Shown here: piece by piece, positions 16,156-24,297 of the stretch
How positions within the stretch are numbered: position 1 is the first letter of the stretch
How the letters are laid out: every line of letters begins with the position of its first letter
Assembly (NCBI GenBank): GCA_035651655.1
Contig: DASRFG010000035.1
Span: 62,001-126,000, forward strand
Direction: 5' to 3'
From: Terriglobales bacterium
GTDB taxonomy: Bacteria; Acidobacteriota; Terriglobia; Terriglobales; Acidobacteriaceae
Length of the DNA stretch: 64,000 nucleotides
Position numbers and translations under genes: made by a program
Notes under the pieces: generated by a model
What the model saw: the letters and a program-made list of their open reading frames with translations, nothing else
Databases searched by the model: none
What the model was told of the DNA's origin: nothing

Positions 16156-16869
16156 CTATCCAGAGCGACGCATTCTGGGTTCCTGCGCCGGTGCGGGACA
16201 TGTTTTTGTAAGAGGCTCCATGCGAATGACTGCCTTTGCCACCAGCTTCGGAGGTATGCCTACCCAGCTCTGGATAGTGGACAGGAGAACAGTAGCACCT
16301 GCCGCTTTTGTCAGTGTGCTGTCTGCGAGCTGGCGTACTCTCACGGACAACTCTTCTTCCCCAGACAAGACGACGACAGGGATTTTCGAATTGCGCCGCT
16401 TCAACATGCGCAAAACAACTTCTGCTTCCATGTCCTTGACACCTGTCTCAAGCACCACCAGATCGACGCGATGCTGCTCAAACAGGGCCACCCCGCTGCG
16501 TCCATCACGTGACGTCAGCACCCGATAACCCTGAGCTTCTAAAAATGCAATGCGGACTTTTCCGGCCCGTCCTTGATCAGCAATGCAAAGCAACAGGGGT
16601 CCAACCCGAGGGCTTCCTTCCGGCGCAGGTTGAACGGCAATCGGACCGGGCGCTTGAGGTTCTTCGATTTCGGAAGCACGCATTGTCGGCGTCCCTTTGA
16701 TCCATTTGTCGATCTCCGCAGGAAGAGCAATTACAGAGCTGCGAAGCTTGCCTGCGGGACGATGCACGGGGAAGCCGAGATACCTTTCCCAACGCTGAAT
16801 AGTGCGTTCGCTGCGGCCGACGTATTGGGCAACTTCCTTCCAGGAATTAAGGAACTCTTTTTCAGACAT
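16156..16869 (-). CDS. HTH protein fused to a receiver-like domain lacking the phospho-acceptor Asp
   Basis: 237 residues. The N-terminal ~60 residues form a MerR/excisionase-like winged helix ('SWKEVAQYVGRSERTIQRWE') of a type common in Acidobacteria. After a Pro-rich linker (about 60-88) comes a CheY-like domain (about 90-205): 'LLLCIADQG' replaces the acidic 'DD' pair, 'DLVVLETGVKDM' has Glu at the phospho-acceptor site, and 'STLTKAAG' retains the Lys. The Glu could mimic the phosphorylated state, making the protein constitutively active. CGGAG six bases upstream supports the start. Its role is presumably transcriptional; no partner kinase is adjacent. Confidence 0.75.
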   Translation of the reverse strand: MSEKEFLNSWKEVAQYVGRSERTIQRWERYLGFPVHRPAGKLRSSVIALPAEIDKWIKGTPTMRASEIEEPQAPGPIAVQPAPEGSPRVGPLLLCIADQGRAGKVRIAFLEAQGYRVLTSRDGRSGVALFEQHRVDLVVLETGVKDMEAEVVLRMLKRRNSKIPVVVLSGEEELSVRVRQLADSTLTKAAGATVLLSTIQSWVGIPPKLVAKAVIRMEPLTKTCPAPAQEPRMRRSG

Positions 16870-17144
16870 GATGTACTCCGATAGGCGGGTTCTGCTGGCA
16901 GGTTGGAGTGTCGCGCACTATTCGTGGGCAAGTCTTTTGGCGGTACATATCAGCCCAAACAATTGCAGGCAATCATCCTCAGCCCTAACCGTGTTGGATG
17001 TCAAACGTCTGGCCTGTGATTTGTATTTGATCAAAACAATTCGTGAAACCTCGGCTCACGATTTTTTGGAGGTCGTCGCTACTGGCGTCGCGGTACCACT
17101 AAGGTGGGGATTACGGACCTTCTTCGCCTTTAACGGCCAGCCTC

Positions 17145-17663
17145 TCACTTGTCCCTGGCGAGGATGGGCCCTAGCCGATTTCGAATTTCGCCTTCGCGGC
17201 GAAGGATCTCTGAACGGTCGAGCCGAATGGCTCGTGCGAGCTGCTGCCAAGGGTCTTGATCGAGAGTAGGGGGAGACGCCTTTCCGGGAACCTCGACGGG
17301 CGCCAGCGAGGGCCTTTGGCCGATTTTCATAAATGCTTCAGCGTAAAGATCCCGATATGCGTCCCACTGCTCCGAGTTATCCAGGACTTGGTCGTCAAAG
17401 TCAAGCAAGGAGTCGAATTCGTCCTTCCGAACGTCTGCCACCAAGCTTTCGCCCCACAAGTGAACTCGGTCTGCCGGCAGCAAGACCTCACGCTTGCCGC
17501 TACGAACCACCACGTAAGCGATCTCACAGTCATCCACGTCTATGACCACGTCGTGCACTGACCCGAGTTCCTGTTGTCCAGAGCGATCGAAAACGCATGT
17601 GCCGCGAATGTCGTCGTTTTCATCCTGAAAGTGGTAATCGCGTAAGGTGCTGTAAAAAGGCAT
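17145..17663 (-). CDS. PRC-barrel domain protein
   Basis: 172 residues. The first ~85 residues form a PRC-barrel ('GTCVFDRSGQQELGSVHDVV', 'IAYVVVRSGKREVLLPADRV'); the C-terminal half is hydrophilic with 'WDAYRDLYAEAF' and a Pro-rich linker. PRC-barrels occur in RimM and in photosynthetic reaction-centre H subunits, and free forms are found in stress gene clusters of soil bacteria. GAGGAG five bases before the ATG sets the start. It follows the phosphoribosyltransferase-like gene by 31 bases, probably in one transcript. Confidence 0.82.
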   Translation of the reverse strand: MPFYSTLRDYHFQDENDDIRGTCVFDRSGQQELGSVHDVVIDVDDCEIAYVVVRSGKREVLLPADRVHLWGESLVADVRKDEFDSLLDFDDQVLDNSEQWDAYRDLYAEAFMKIGQRPSLAPVEVPGKASPPTLDQDPWQQLARAIRLDRSEILRREGEIRNRLGPILARDK

Positions 17664-17694
17664 AAAGTCTCCTCGGAATCGAACACGTACCAGC

Positions 17695-18351
17695 TTATGC
17701 CGCGCGGGCTACCTTGTTGTTGGAGCGCTCGAGCAAAGCGCGAATTTGTTCATCACTTACTTCAGGGAACTCGCGATAGCAGTGGGCGATGGAGATGAAA
17801 GAGTCGGGAGTGGCGACACATGCCACTTCGTCCACCTCTCTCGCAAGTTCTGTGCAGGTGCCGGGGGCAGCAACTGGAACGGCGACCGTTACCCAGGCTG
17901 GTGACCTATCCCGAAGTGCGAGGGCGGCGGCCCGGATGCTCGAACCAGGGACCAACCCCTCGTCTACCAAAATCAGAGTACGCCCATGCACCCCCAGCGG
18001 TGCTCGCTCTCCACGGTACAGTCGCTCGATCTGTTCTAGTTGCCGCTGCTCGCGACCGGCAACTTCTTGGACTTCTTCTTCAGAGATCCTTAGGCCATGT
18101 ACCACATCGGGATACAGCAGCAGCACGTCTCCGGAAGTAACGTATCCCATCGTAAGGTTGGGGTGTCCGGGGACCGGCAGGCTGCGGACAATAAAAATAT
18201 CCAGGGGCAAACCTAGCGCGCGTGCGACCTCGAAGCCAACCGGAACACCCCCGCGTGGTACGGCGAGAACCACCGCGTCTGATCGTCCCGAGAATTGCAT
18301 GAGCCTCGCTGCCAAAGCTCGGCCCGCTTCCGCTCGGTCCTTGAATATCAT
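17695..18351 (-). CDS. Phosphoribosyltransferase-like protein with altered PRPP loop
   Basis: 218 residues, similar to the type I phosphoribosyltransferase proteins often found beside dienelactone hydrolases or stress genes ('FKDRAEAGRALAARL', 'VVLAVPRGGVPVGFEVARAL'). The canonical PRPP motif (VDDGxATGAT) reads 'LILVDEGLVPGSS': the second acidic residue is kept as Glu, but Thr-Gly-Ala-Thr is changed to Pro-Gly-Ser-Ser. Binding of PRPP is uncertain. The C-terminus carries 'HCYREFPEVSDEQIRALL', typical of this subgroup. It lies between htrA and the PRC-barrel gene on the same strand. Confidence 0.78.
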   Translation of the reverse strand: MIFKDRAEAGRALAARLMQFSGRSDAVVLAVPRGGVPVGFEVARALGLPLDIFIVRSLPVPGHPNLTMGYVTSGDVLLLYPDVVHGLRISEEEVQEVAGREQRQLEQIERLYRGERAPLGVHGRTLILVDEGLVPGSSIRAAALALRDRSPAWVTVAVPVAAPGTCTELAREVDEVACVATPDSFISIAHCYREFPEVSDEQIRALLERSNNKVARAA

Positions 18352-18372
18352 GCAGCTTCTCGAATCAGGTGT

Positions 18373-18648
18373 TCACTCTGGCAAAACTTCGGTTGCCGTT
18401 TGCGAGCCCAGCGACTTGAATTCGACCAGCGCACCCTGGCGGGCCTGATCTGTCTTGAGCTTTTCCGACCGACTGGAAGCAGTGCTCTGGGCCGTAATGT
18501 AGTCATTCATTGCGCCCCAGAGGCTGCACACGGGGGCCAATATGAGCGCTTCGCTCAGCAGACTCGCAATCACGGCTTGGGCGGAAACCCGCATTACGTT
18601 TTCGCAATCCCCCATGCCTTCGCGCACCTTAGTCCGCAGGTACAGCAA
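18373..18648 (-). CDS. Possible small protein (91 aa), doubtful
   Basis: An open frame between htrA and the phosphoribosyltransferase-like gene. Its ATG overlaps the last 20 bases of htrA, and it ends 21 bases before the next start, which is operon-like spacing. The product has a short hydrophobic stretch ('VIASLLSEALILAPVCSLW') and a charged tail; I recognise no family. It may be real, or the ~280 bases may simply be a non-coding spacer; no better frame exists there. Confidence 0.3.
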   Translation of the reverse strand: MLYLRTKVREGMGDCENVMRVSAQAVIASLLSEALILAPVCSLWGAMNDYITAQSTASSRSEKLKTDQARQGALVEFKSLGSQTATEVLPE

Positions 18649-20122
18649 CGAAGGCCGTATTTCCGTGACGGTTTACCAGCAGGACAAGCGATTGCTTGCC
18701 TGCCTGACGTACGATGCGCTGGTACTCGGAAACTGAAGTTACCGGTTGCCGATTAATCTCCTGGATCACGTCGCCGGGACGAAGGCCTGCATCAGCGGCA
18801 GGCGACCCCGGGTCAATATCCGTCACCACGACTCCTTTGGTAGTCGCGGGCAGCCCTAGCTCACGCGCCACGCGGGCGGTCATCTCGTCTACTTGGACTC
18901 CTCGTAACGGGCTGTTCTCCGCGGAGCCACCGCCAGGCGCACTCTCCGCGTTTTTCTCCGGCAGCTCACCCAATGTAACCGTGACATCTTGTGGCTGGCC
19001 GTCACGCAAGATCTTGAGGTGAGCTACGCTGCCGGGAGCCATGGACGCGATCTGCAACTTCAGCTGATTCGGTCCATCGATCGGCTTCCCGTTTAGCTCT
19101 ACTATTACATCCCCTTTCTTCAGCCCGGCCTTCGCAGCTGGGCCATTGGGGGACACATCACCGACTAGCGCCCCCTTGCCGGGCGGCACCTTAAAGGCCT
19201 TGGCGAGATCGGGCGTGACTTCCTGGATCACAACTCCCAGGTAGCCGCGCACCACCTTGCCGTGCTTCAGAATTTGCTCCATCACATACCGGGCCATGTT
19301 GACCGGTACGGCGAATCCAATACCTTGATTGCCTCCACTGGCACCGGCAAGGATCGCGGTATTTATGCCAATGAGCTCGCTATGTGCATTGATGAGAGCG
19401 CCGCCGGAGTTTCCGGGATTAATGGCGGCGTCGGTCTGAATGAAGTCTTCATAATCCTCGATGTCAAGGTTGCCGCGCCCCGTCGCACTGACGATCCCAA
19501 GGGTGGCGGTCTCGCCAAGGCCGAATGGATCTCCGATGGCCAGTGCAAAATCGCCGACCTGTGCTTTCGAGGAATCACTCAGCGCCAGGGTCGGCAGATC
19601 AGTAGCCGGAATCTTCACCACGGCTACATCGGTTTTGGGGTCTGTTCCTACTACCTTGCCTCTGAACTCTCTTTTGTCCGCAAGGACTACCTTAATTTCC
19701 GTGGCCTGCTCTACCACATGGTTGTTGGTGAGTATGTACCCGTCTCGACTGACGATTACCCCCGATCCCAGCCCCCGCATTCGCTGCTCGCGAGGCGGCT
19801 GAGGTGATTGATCTCCGAAAAACCGGCCAAAGAAGGGATCGTTGAACAATGGCTCGTTCGGTGTCTTTACAACCCTCGACGATGAAATGTTTACCACCGC
19901 CGGCAAGGCGGGTTTCAGGACTTGCGCAAATCCGGAGGTGTTGTCGCGCAGCTCTTGATTCTTGGAACCTTGCTCAATGAATACGGGCACTTCGCGGGGG
20001 GCTCCGAATACCGGACGACCCGCCAACGAAGTAAGCGCGCCTCCTACTAAACCACCCATGACGAGCACGGAGGCGAGGAGGAAGACCGCAACCGGCTGGC
20101 GCACGTAGAATGCTCCTTGCAT
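18629..20122 (-). CDS. htrA: HtrA/DegP-type periplasmic serine protease with two PDZ domains
   Basis: 497 residues. A basic N-terminus and one transmembrane/signal segment (about 10-34) direct it across the inner membrane. The trypsin-like domain contains the full triad: His135 ('LTNNHVVE'), Asp165 ('DPKTDVAVVKI') and Ser239 ('NPGNSGGAL'). PDZ1 spans about 280-375 and PDZ2 about 405-490 ('GSPAADAGLRPGDVIQEIN'). These proteases degrade or refold damaged envelope proteins. AAAGGAG overlaps the stop of a 15-codon hydrophobic leader ORF, so initiation may be coupled to it. It heads a minus-strand group with the phosphoribosyltransferase-like and PRC-barrel genes. Confidence 0.95.
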   Translation of the reverse strand: MQGAFYVRQPVAVFLLASVLVMGGLVGGALTSLAGRPVFGAPREVPVFIEQGSKNQELRDNTSGFAQVLKPALPAVVNISSSRVVKTPNEPLFNDPFFGRFFGDQSPQPPREQRMRGLGSGVIVSRDGYILTNNHVVEQATEIKVVLADKREFRGKVVGTDPKTDVAVVKIPATDLPTLALSDSSKAQVGDFALAIGDPFGLGETATLGIVSATGRGNLDIEDYEDFIQTDAAINPGNSGGALINAHSELIGINTAILAGASGGNQGIGFAVPVNMARYVMEQILKHGKVVRGYLGVVIQEVTPDLAKAFKVPPGKGALVGDVSPNGPAAKAGLKKGDVIVELNGKPIDGPNQLKLQIASMAPGSVAHLKILRDGQPQDVTVTLGELPEKNAESAPGGGSAENSPLRGVQVDEMTARVARELGLPATTKGVVVTDIDPGSPAADAGLRPGDVIQEINRQPVTSVSEYQRIVRQAGKQSLVLLVNRHGNTAFVAVPAD

Positions 20123-20132
20123 ATTTCTCCTT

Positions 20133-20180
20133 TCAAAAAACAGTCAGCAGAATTGCAGTGAGCAGTAACGCGCTCCTCAT
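20133..20180 (-). CDS. Candidate 15-residue hydrophobic leader peptide upstream of htrA
   Basis: ATG at 20180, preceded by AGGA; it encodes 15 residues, mostly Leu, Ala, Thr and Ile, and stops with TGA that overlaps the ribosome-binding site of htrA, ten bases before its ATG. The arrangement fits a regulatory uORF, but its shortness means it could be chance. Confidence 0.3.
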   Translation of the reverse strand: MRSALLLTAILLTVF

Positions 20181-20401
20181 GTTTGTCCTGAAAGGATTTC
20201 CCCTAACTACGATTTAGTTGCAATGCGCCATGAACGGAGGAGGGCTCAACCAACGTCAACTTCAGACAATGCCCGACAGCAACGGGCGCAACTCTCCGCG
20301 AGTTTAGTGCTCAGCACTGCTCCAGAAGTGAAATCAGGGTCCGCAGTGGGTTGAGTGTTTTTTGGCGGAGGGGGCGAGAAAGAACTCGTGTAGCGTGCGG
20401 C

Positions 20402-20418
20402 AGTGTCCGCCCTACACC
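20402..20418. repeat. 17-bp interspersed repeat, copy 1
   Basis: AGTGTCCGCCCTACACC is found again in reverse orientation at 60403-60419. Here the neighbouring hairpin arm is decayed; at 60.4 kb it is intact. It lies in the 298-base spacer between the leader of htrA and the end of the receiver-like gene, just before the latter's stop. Confidence 0.6.
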
Positions 20419-20420
20419 TA

Positions 20421-20840
20421 TTACATTGCGATCAGATCGTTTGCATCGTTTCTTGCCATAAATCGTTCGCGGCGAACTTTCTCAAGAACCGAAATGACGC
20501 TCTCGGGGTCCGTTCTTTTGACAACGACGCTGATAAAGAGCGGCAATTCCCGCCACTCTTGCGGGTCTTCGACGGTCAGCATTAGCGTCGTTTTTGGACT
20601 GACCAGGTGCAGCAACTCGGGAATGGACCACTGGTCCACCTCCATCAGGCCCTCGCTGAGTAGCACCATGTCGGGCTGATAGCTTCCGCAAAGGGAAATA
20701 CAGTGAGCAGCCGAATCAGCCAGGAGGATTGAGAATCCATCGAGTGCTGCATGCAAAAAAGAAAAAAGGCGGTGGCTTGACTCATCTGCACAAAGCACAG
20801 TCGCCTTTCTAGAGCTTTCGTAGCTGATTTCTGGAAACAT
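20421..20840 (-). CDS. Receiver-like protein without phospho-acceptor Asp
   Basis: 139 residues with the length and strand/helix alternation of a stand-alone CheY-like domain: 'ATVLCADESSHRLFSFLHAAL' (only one acidic residue pair retained), 'PDMVLLSEGLMEVDQW' where Ser replaces the phospho-acceptor Asp, and 'ISVVVKRTDPESVISVL' with a Lys near the expected place. It is therefore probably not phosphorylated. It starts 13 bases downstream of the CRP/FNR-family gene and is probably co-transcribed, so it could be a protein-interaction partner of that regulator. I do not recognise a named family. Confidence 0.6.
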   Translation of the reverse strand: MFPEISYESSRKATVLCADESSHRLFSFLHAALDGFSILLADSAAHCISLCGSYQPDMVLLSEGLMEVDQWSIPELLHLVSPKTTLMLTVEDPQEWRELPLFISVVVKRTDPESVISVLEKVRRERFMARNDANDLIAM

Positions 20841-20853
20841 ACATCAACCTTGT

Positions 20854-21573
20854 CTACTCGATATCGTCTCTAAATTTCGTCAGGCTCTCAGGACGCTGGA
20901 CGACAATCCGCCCTCGACTCTTTGTCAGCCAGCCCTTCCGCTCCCAACCTCCAAGTACCCGGCTCAGCGTGTACTTAGTCGTCCCCGCCATGTCGGCAAG
21001 ATCTTCGCCGCTAAATCCCTCCGGGATCACGTACACACCGTTCTTTTGTTTTCCAATTTGTCGCCCAAGAGTGGTCAGCGCCCAGGCGATCCGGCGCTCC
21101 ACTCGCTGCGTGGTCAAATACACGTACCTCTCACGAAGTTTACTCAGGTGATAGGCGGTGAGCATCAACATGTTGAATGAAAACCGGCCATGCTCACGCA
21201 GCACCCGCTTCAGAACGTCCCGCTTCCAGAACACTGCTTCAGTGGGGGCTACGGCTTCAGCACTTGCGAAATAATGTGGAGCGGATAAAAGCGCCGAGAC
21301 TCCAAAAATCCTTCCTGGGCCAACAAAACCGAGGACCGTCTGTTTTCCCTCATCGGTGACATGGAAGACCTTTGCGTGGCCACTTTCCAGGAGATAAAGG
21401 CCTTCCGTTGGGTCCCCTTGTTGGAAGAAAAAGTTGCCTCGCTCCTCTCTTCGGCGTTTCCCAAGACTCAGGATGGCTTTTGTTTGTTTCTCGGAGAGGC
21501 CATGAAAAAGCTCGCTCCTCCCATCCACTTGACCCGATCGTGTTGCCCTCCCTAAAAGGCCCGACGCTTTCAT
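20854..21573 (-). CDS. CRP/FNR family transcriptional regulator
   Basis: 239 residues from the ATG at 21573; an earlier frame start at 21735 adds 54 residues that look non-coding. The cyclic-nucleotide-binding-type beta-barrel ('FFQQGDPTEGLYLLESGHAKV', 'GRIFGVSALL') is followed by a long dimer helix and a Crp-type HTH ('EDLADMAGTTKYTLSRVLGGWERKGWL'). The N-terminal cysteine cluster of FNR is absent, so an Fe-S oxygen sensor is unlikely. Relatives respond to cAMP, nitric oxide or redox. It lies upstream of the receiver-like gene and diverges from an MHYT-domain kinase gene. Confidence 0.9.
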   Translation of the reverse strand: MKASGLLGRATRSGQVDGRSELFHGLSEKQTKAILSLGKRRREERGNFFFQQGDPTEGLYLLESGHAKVFHVTDEGKQTVLGFVGPGRIFGVSALLSAPHYFASAEAVAPTEAVFWKRDVLKRVLREHGRFSFNMLMLTAYHLSKLRERYVYLTTQRVERRIAWALTTLGRQIGKQKNGVYVIPEGFSGEDLADMAGTTKYTLSRVLGGWERKGWLTKSRGRIVVQRPESLTKFRDDIE

Positions 21574-21862
21574 TCTTGTATCGGTGGGGAGGGTATCTGG
21601 ATTGTTTTTTTCTGTCGTTGCTCTGGAGCAACTGGGTTCATTGGATGAAATCTTCGATGTATCCCAACGTGTAAAGCTGAAGGAGCCCATACGGTCCCTA
21701 TTCAGTACGCTAGCCGGGCCATTGAAACTGCACAATCGGGTGGAGCACTAGCTGCGTTGAGGGACGAATCTTTAGAGACCCCTAAGGGTTCTGGCGGGTG
21801 ACGGCCTTCCCCCGTTTGAACCGCATCGCGGCTGCGCGGCCTATAATGACAACGCCACAAGA

Positions 21863-23383
21863 TTGCTCCCCGGTTGCGGAGAGTACTTGATATCCTCCAA
21901 CGTCGTTTTAACGGGGTCGCACAACCACCCGCTGGTGGCGCTCTCGGTTTTCATCGCCATTTCCTCTTCTTTCGCCGCACTCGATATGGCAGGGCGGATC
22001 ACTGTCGCGCGCGGCAGGGTTCGTTTGTGGTGGTTGGCCGGTGGCGCCGTCTCCTTGGGCCTGGGCATCTGGGCGATGCACTACGTTGGCATGCTGGCTT
22101 TCCAGTTGCCTGTCGAGGTGCGCTACCACTGGCCGACCGTGCTTCTGTCGGTGTTGACTGCGATCATCTGTTCAGCATTGGCCCTGGATATAGTCAGCCG
22201 GGGGCACTTGAAGGCGGTTCCCGCCTGGACGAGCAGTTTCATCATTGGCAGTGGCATTTCCGGCATGCATTACATAGGCATGGCAGCCATGCGTCTGCCC
22301 GCCGTGCGCACGTACAACCACCGGCTTGTGCTCCTCTCAATTGCCTTTGCAGTTCTGTTTTCGTTTCTTGCGCTGCGACTGGCGTTCTTCTTCAGAAAAG
22401 ATCCCAGAGTAATCGGATTGCGAAAGATCAACGCTGCCTTGGTAATGGGTACTGCCGTTTCGGCAATGCATTACACTGGCATGGCGGCCGCCAGGTTTAC
22501 GCCCTCGCCGCTCGCTCCCAACTTCTCCCACAGCGTTGACATTTCGCTGTTGGGCGCGCTCGCCATCGCTCTCGCGACACTCGTCGTCCAGGGTGCAGCA
22601 ATATTGACTTGCATCGTGGATCGGCAATTTGCGCTCCGAGCCGACCAGTTGCAGCTTAGTGAACAACGCTATGGACAACTCCTGGAAGCGGAAGCCTCGC
22701 TCCACCAACTTTCCGCCGACCTCCTGCACACACAGGACGAGGAACGCCGACGCATTGCACGAGAACTGCACGAAACCGCGGCCCAAACGCTGGTGGCCTT
22801 GAAAATGAACCTGGCGAAGATCAGCCGCTCCGAATGCGTGCGCGATCCAAACACGAATTCAGCCCTCGCGGAAAGCATTGCGCTGGCAGAAGAGTGCATG
22901 AAGGAGATCCGGACCCTCTCTTACCTGCTCCACCCGCCTCTATTGGACGAGGCGGGGCTGGGTCCGGCCCTGAGGTGGTATGCCACTGGATTTGCTGAAC
23001 GCAGCGGGATTGCCGCTGACCTGAATCTCCCGCCTGACCTCAGTCGATTGCCTGAGGAAGTTGAGACCGCAATCTTTCGCATCGTGCAGGAAGCCCTCAC
23101 CAACATTCACCGTCACTCGGGCAGCGCCACTGCCACTATCGCGCTCAGACAGGATGTTGACCACGTGGAACTGGAGGTAAAAGACCAGGGCCGGGGAATG
23201 GGCGCTGTCGAGGTAAAGAAAGGCGCGGAATCGCCGGTCACGGTGGGGGTCGGTATCGCGGGAATGCGCGAGCGAGTGAACCAATTGGGCGGGCGGCTGG
23301 ACATCCGGTCTGACAAATACGGGACCACAATCAAGGTGACTCTGCCGATGAACGGAGTAAGGTGGCAAGAGTTCGCATCCTGA
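21863..23383 (+). CDS. MHYT-domain sensor histidine kinase (HisKA_3)
   Basis: 506 residues. The N-terminal ~250 residues are seven transmembrane helices with three MHYT motifs ('AMHYVGM', 'GMHYIGM', 'AMHYTGM'); MHYT domains are proposed to bind a metal and sense O2, CO or NO. Then come a short linker, the phospho-acceptor helix ('EERRRIARELHETAAQTL') and an ATPase domain with 'IVQEALTNIHRHS' and 'DQGRGM'. No ATG fits: the frame opens at TTG 21863, and TTG 21887, with GGAG five bases upstream, is equally good. It overlaps its response regulator by 22 bases, so they form a pair. Confidence 0.92.
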   Translation: MLPGCGEYLISSNVVLTGSHNHPLVALSVFIAISSSFAALDMAGRITVARGRVRLWWLAGGAVSLGLGIWAMHYVGMLAFQLPVEVRYHWPTVLLSVLTAIICSALALDIVSRGHLKAVPAWTSSFIIGSGISGMHYIGMAAMRLPAVRTYNHRLVLLSIAFAVLFSFLALRLAFFFRKDPRVIGLRKINAALVMGTAVSAMHYTGMAAARFTPSPLAPNFSHSVDISLLGALAIALATLVVQGAAILTCIVDRQFALRADQLQLSEQRYGQLLEAEASLHQLSADLLHTQDEERRRIARELHETAAQTLVALKMNLAKISRSECVRDPNTNSALAESIALAEECMKEIRTLSYLLHPPLLDEAGLGPALRWYATGFAERSGIAADLNLPPDLSRLPEEVETAIFRIVQEALTNIHRHSGSATATIALRQDVDHVELEVKDQGRGMGAVEVKKGAESPVTVGVGIAGMRERVNQLGGRLDIRSDKYGTTIKVTLPMNGVRWQEFAS

Positions 23384-24018
23384 TCGCCGATGACCACTCG
23401 GTTGTCCGCCGAGGTCTTCGCTCGTTGCTTGAATCCCGCCCAGACTGGCAGGTGGTGGGTGATGCCGCCACCGGCCGGGAGGCTGTCGAACACGCCAGGC
23501 GACTGAAGCCGGACATCGTCATACTCGACATGACTATGCCGGAATTGAATGGCCTGGAAGCCACCCGGCAAATCCTGAAGCAGGCGCCGCACACCGAGGT
23601 GCTCATCCTGACAATGCACAGTTCCGAAGAAGTAGCGCGTGAAGTGCTGCGCGCGGGCGCACGTGGGTTCTTGCTGAAGTCGGATGCCGACAATGCGCTG
23701 CTCACAGCGGTGGAAACGCTCAGCCGGCACAAGCCTTTCTTGACTCCTCATGTAACTGAGCTCGTTTTGGAAAAATATGTAGGCGAAGATGCGGGTCTCG
23801 GAGCAAATGTCCACTCCGCTGACCGGCTGACTCCACGTGAACGCGAGGTGATTCAGCTTGTCGCCGAAGGCAAAAGCAATAAAGAGGTGGCCAGTTCCTT
23901 GGGTGTGAGTACCAAGACCGTGGAAGCTCATCGCGCCAACATCATGAACAAGCTCGACCTTCACTCTGTCAGCGACCTGGTGCGATACGCCGTACGAAAC
24001 AAAATCGTTCAAGCTTAG
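23362..24018 (+). CDS. Response regulator, NarL/LuxR family, partner of the MHYT kinase
   Basis: 218 residues beginning at a GTG with GGAG four bases upstream, inside the last codons of the kinase gene. The receiver domain has the acidic pair ('LIADDHSVV'), the phospho-acceptor Asp in 'IVILDMTMPELNG', and Lys in 'GFLLKSDAD'; the C-terminal LuxR HTH reads 'LTPREREVIQLVAEGKSNKEV'. It is a DNA-binding output for the preceding membrane sensor. Targets are not evident. Confidence 0.95.
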   Translation: MARVRILIADDHSVVRRGLRSLLESRPDWQVVGDAATGREAVEHARRLKPDIVILDMTMPELNGLEATRQILKQAPHTEVLILTMHSSEEVAREVLRAGARGFLLKSDADNALLTAVETLSRHKPFLTPHVTELVLEKYVGEDAGLGANVHSADRLTPREREVIQLVAEGKSNKEVASSLGVSTKTVEAHRANIMNKLDLHSVSDLVRYAVRNKIVQA

Positions 24019-24297
24019 AACTCTAGCCTCTTCGCCCACCAATTCGCGAACTGTACCAAACTAAAGTTTGCTCACCCTGCTTTCTAAGTATTTGCAACCA
24101 AACCAGTACACACTTATTCAGCCGCTAAAGTAACTTCAACAGCCGCGCTCTTTAAGGCTAATTTCCCTGAGGCAACTCAGAACAGCCTCCGCAGCGGTCT
24201 CCTTCGCCGAAGTAGAGAGTTTCTGGTTGAAGCGCGCCTTCGAAACTCTGCGCGCCGCCCAAAGCTGCACACGCAGCACGAGTCGAGGGAAAGAGTT

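Noticed and set aside
16802-17269. 155-residue plus-strand ORF in the spacer upstream of the HTH-receiver gene
   Set aside because: It overlaps both flanking minus-strand genes and its product has no domain-like pattern; the 275-base spacer is treated as non-coding.
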